NCBI GenBank assembly: GCA_016933295.1
Contig: JAFGBG010000221.1
Coordinates: 1 to 55,664 of the forward strand
DNA length: 55,664 nucleotides
Reading direction: 5' to 3'
Origin: Sedimentisphaerales bacterium
GTDB taxonomy: Bacteria > Planctomycetota > Phycisphaerae > Sedimentisphaerales > Anaerobacaceae
Made by a program: the position numbers and the translations under genes. The first letter of the stretch is position 1. Each line of letters starts with the position of its first letter. Below are positions 53,643 through 55,664 of the stretch, piece by piece. Under the pieces are notes generated by a model. The model was not told the origin of the DNA and ran no database searches. It was given only the letters and a program-made list of their open reading frames with translations.

Positions 53643-53671
53643 AAAAAGCCGGACAGGCAGCCCGGCTTTTT
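53643..53671. terminator. Bidirectional-looking terminator after paralogue B
   Basis: AAAAAGCCGG (53643-53652) and CCGGCTTTTT (53662-53671) form a 10-bp stem with a 9-base loop and T or A runs on both sides. It ends the 53704-55472 operon on the minus strand and separates it from paralogue A. Confidence 0.85.
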
Positions 53672-53703
53672 ATATCGAATATAGCAATAATTAGTTAATT
53701 TGG

Positions 53704-54933
53704 TCAGATTCCGCCGAAAATCGTCCACCGCCCCGGCTGGTTATAAACTTCTCTGACTCCGATTGTTTCCAGCTCCCACTCGGCTGTTTCCCCATCATGC
53801 TCGATTTCCACAGTGCAGGGTACAACCAAACCTTTCGTTTCAGCAATTGGATGAGGACCGGCCGGCCCAATGGAAATAATACTAAGGATCTTGATAGGTC
53901 CGAATATCTGCCGCATTTTATCAGCCGGGATGCCTTCGAATAATTGGCCCGCTGAGGTGTAATCTTCAGCGATCAACGCTGTGAAGAACTGCCGTACCAC
54001 CTCGACGGCAACCTCATCGTCGGAAAGGTCACCCTGGGCCAGCCCGACCTCATGAGTTGTCTGATCAATTCGCATGACATCAGAAGGAATCTCATCCTCC
54101 AAACTGAACACTCGAGGATCGATAGCTTGATTGTAGTCGTGGAACTCTGTGCGGCCCACTTGTTGATACTCGTCGTTTTTCAATTGGAAAACCTCCATAG
54201 CGGTAAGGAGCTTAGTGGCCTGGTCAATCAGTAGCACTACAAGTCTTCCCGGACGTGAGCTTTCAGGCTCGTATGTGGCTGTTACGGTAATCGGTTTGGC
54301 CTTATCGGAAGGCTCATCGATCTCTATTTTTACATTGCCCTGCTGTTCCTGCTCATAGAGGTGCTCCATAGTGGGCCTTGGGTCAACCTGACGTGCCAGT
54401 TCCAGCATCCGCTCTGCAAGCCGCTGCTCTCTTACTATAAGTAGCGAATTCTTCTTCTTGAACCAAACCTTGGCTTTGCCCTCTTGCCAGATGATTACTT
54501 TTGCTCCGTCGGAGGGCGATTCCCATTCCGGCATTTGCATCCGAATGTCCTTGACCTGACCCTTCTCATCGAATTCGAGCCAGAACTCCTTCGGTTCATC
54601 TATACCGGGCGTAAAATCTTTGATATGAAGCGAGCGGACCGTGTGGTTAGCCTCGATGGTTTGCTCGAATGCATAGGCTATGGATGATGATTTGACCCAG
54701 AAGCTGATTGACAATATTACCGCTAAGATTATTACCGCCGCGGCGGCTAATTTTGTTACTGGACTTTTCATAATTATTCTCCTTATTCTCGGCGATGAAC
54801 CGGCCGATTTTTCGTTCTTGGATTTTTCGTAAGAATTCATAACATCATTCAAGATACGGTCGTGCAGTTCGGCTCCGGCGGAAAAATTCAATTTCTTTTG
54901 TATTGTTTCTTCGATATTATTTTCGTGTTTCAT
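53704..54933 (-). CDS. Membrane regulator with LolA-like domain, sigma partner, paralogue B
   Basis: 409 residues. N-terminal cytoplasmic part of about 54 residues, the same RRIIMKSPVTKLAAAAVII start of the membrane segment as paralogue A (Met55), then a LolA-like outer domain (about 80-290) and a C-terminal small domain that looks NTF2-like (about 300-409). It lacks the FecR domain of paralogue A. The 4-bp overlap with its sigma gene is the same. The two gene pairs are a tandem duplication with diverged outer domains. Confidence 0.8.
   Translation of the reverse strand: MKHENNIEETIQKKLNFSAGAELHDRILNDVMNSYEKSKNEKSAGSSPRIRRIIMKSPVTKLAAAAVIILAVILSISFWVKSSSIAYAFEQTIEANHTVRSLHIKDFTPGIDEPKEFWLEFDEKGQVKDIRMQMPEWESPSDGAKVIIWQEGKAKVWFKKKNSLLIVREQRLAERMLELARQVDPRPTMEHLYEQEQQGNVKIEIDEPSDKAKPITVTATYEPESSRPGRLVVLLIDQATKLLTAMEVFQLKNDEYQQVGRTEFHDYNQAIDPRVFSLEDEIPSDVMRIDQTTHEVGLAQGDLSDDEVAVEVVRQFFTALIAEDYTSAGQLFEGIPADKMRQIFGPIKILSIISIGPAGPHPIAETKGLVVPCTVEIEHDGETAEWELETIGVREVYNQPGRWTIFGGI
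54769..54783 (-). promoter_or_regulatory. Internal Shine-Dalgarno and start codon, copy 2
   Basis: Again AGGAGAATAATTATG on the minus strand, with the ATG being Met55. The flanking coding DNA on the 3' side is also nearly identical to copy 1, more than the outer domains are. Confidence 0.5.
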
Positions 54934-55472
54934 TTTGTCACCTCGCCGTTAAGCAGAGACCTTAATTTGTCCAGGCCGTACCGGTATCGGCCCTGAATGG
55001 TATTGACCGAGACGCCCTGCAGTTTCGCGATTTCCCTGAATTTCATACGGCTTTTTAATCGCAATACAACAACTTCTCGCTGCTGAACCGGAATCTGTGA
55101 AAACGCATGATTCAATCTGAGCGATTCTTCGGTGCTTAAAATCCTGTGGTCCGGTTCGTTTATATCGGAATCAGTCGGTTCCGTTCTGTCCGGCCGAATT
55201 ACTTGCCGCTGATTTGTTCGAAGCCTGTCTCGGGCGCGATTAAGAACACAGGTTGTCAGATAACTTTTAAGGTTTCCGGTCAGCTTGAAATCTGCCGCCG
55301 ATTCCGCAAAGCTCACAAAGACATCGTGCACAATATCCTCGGCTTCGGTTGCGTTATGCAACAGGGCCATCGCCAGCGTCAGCATATAGTTGAGATACTT
55401 CTGGTAGATGCGCTGCAGGGCTTCTTTACTGCCGTGCTTGAATCGCCATTTAAGCAGTTCGTCTTCTATCAT
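54930..55472 (-). CDS. ECF-type RNA polymerase sigma factor, paralogue B
   Basis: 180 residues. Region 2 is at TEAEDIVHDVFVSFAESAAD with GNLKSYLTTCVLNRARDRLR; region 4 is at REVVVLRLKSRMKFREIAKL and VNTIQGRYRYGLDKL. It matches paralogue A in most positions of both regions and in the first residues (MIED). It overlaps its membrane partner by 4 bp. Confidence 0.9.
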   Translation of the reverse strand: MIEDELLKWRFKHGSKEALQRIYQKYLNYMLTLAMALLHNATEAEDIVHDVFVSFAESAADFKLTGNLKSYLTTCVLNRARDRLRTNQRQVIRPDRTEPTDSDINEPDHRILSTEESLRLNHAFSQIPVQQREVVVLRLKSRMKFREIAKLQGVSVNTIQGRYRYGLDKLRSLLNGEVTK

Positions 55473-55603
55473 CTATGAGTTCTCTTAAATATATCAGGAA
55501 CGATCGTTCATTATAAATTACACGTTTAAATTGACTGTTTTAGTATAAAAAAAGAGAAAATTTCTATCTGTTTATTTAATTACTCAAAGTGACCGACTCG
55601 CAC

Positions 55604-55664
55604 TGTCATACCCGCGAAAGCGGGTATCCATTGATAATATCGCAACAGTAGATTCCTGCTTTCG
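55604..55664 (+). repeat. Palindromic intergenic repeat, cut by the window end
   Basis: It starts TGTCATACCCGCGAAAGC with hairpin TACCCGC/GCGGGTA and continues towards TTCCTGCTTTCG, the beginning of an inverted second arm, as in the element at 17603. It is the fourth copy of this family in the window. Confidence 0.8.

Noticed and set aside
1-55664. tRNA, rRNA or known riboswitches
   Set aside because: Reading the gaps by eye showed no tRNA T-loop pattern, no rRNA sequence and no riboswitch core such as SAM-box elements before metK; a covariance search would be needed to exclude them fully.

Overview
The window (55,664 bp) is bacterial chromosome from a Gram-negative lineage. kdsB (Kdo activation for LPS), many lipoproteins, tgt-yajC-sec and an RND efflux operon show a double membrane. 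Sigma factor genes coupled by 4-bp overlaps to membrane proteins with FecR-like or LolA-like exodomains, a TPR protein with two RNA polymerase alpha-CTD modules, secreted beta-helix/lectin proteins and a GH29 fucosidase all point to Planctomycetota, most likely Phycisphaerae. That placement is inference from content, not a search. I see no rRNA, tRNA or CRISPR array.

Layout. 1-8.6 kb: end of a DUF547 gene, metK, queG, a dihydrodipicolinate-synthase-family gene with an Na+/solute symporter, a clostripain-type protease, mtnP and a coiled-coil lipoprotein. 8.6-12.05 kb (minus strand): pyrG and kdsB, separated by a low-GC cyclase-like gene bracketed by inverted palindromic repeats. 12.25-16.4 kb: a sugar ABC transporter with a FucU/RbsD mutarotase, behind a readable promoter and operator-like palindrome. 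16.5-18.7 kb: an ECF sigma/zinc-finger anti-sigma pair and a coiled-coil exported protein. 18.76-25.0 kb: a complete trp attenuator (promoter, leader peptide with three consecutive Trp codons, antiterminator, terminator) followed by trpE-G-D-F-B-A, with no trpC. 25.2-28.4 kb: four small exported proteins, the last three Gly/Arg-rich at the C-terminus and clearly paralogous. 28.7-33.1 kb: a frameshifted GH29 alpha-L-fucosidase and a beta-helix/L-type-lectin/LamG protein. 33.8-40.4 kb: a TetR regulator and a three-gene RND efflux pump. 40.5-41.3 kb: pgl. 41.4-51.1 kb (minus): TPR/alpha-CTD protein, SpoIID-like protein, tgt, yajC, a SecD remnant, a large SecDF fusion and a LysM protein. 51.3-55.5 kb (minus): two tandem paralogous sigma/membrane-regulator pairs.

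Most notable signals: (1) the trp attenuator with an almost leaderless leader peptide; (2) palindromic repeats inserted in frame inside queG and kdsB, and related repeats bracketing the cyclase-like gene; (3) a conserved internal Shine-Dalgarno plus ATG inside both membrane regulators, spelling the shared RRIIM peptide; (4) the four-gene small-protein cluster with a conserved upstream hairpin; (5) a SecD copy lacking its membrane domain beside an enlarged SecDF; (6) a CTP synthase whose glutaminase triad Glu is replaced by Cys.
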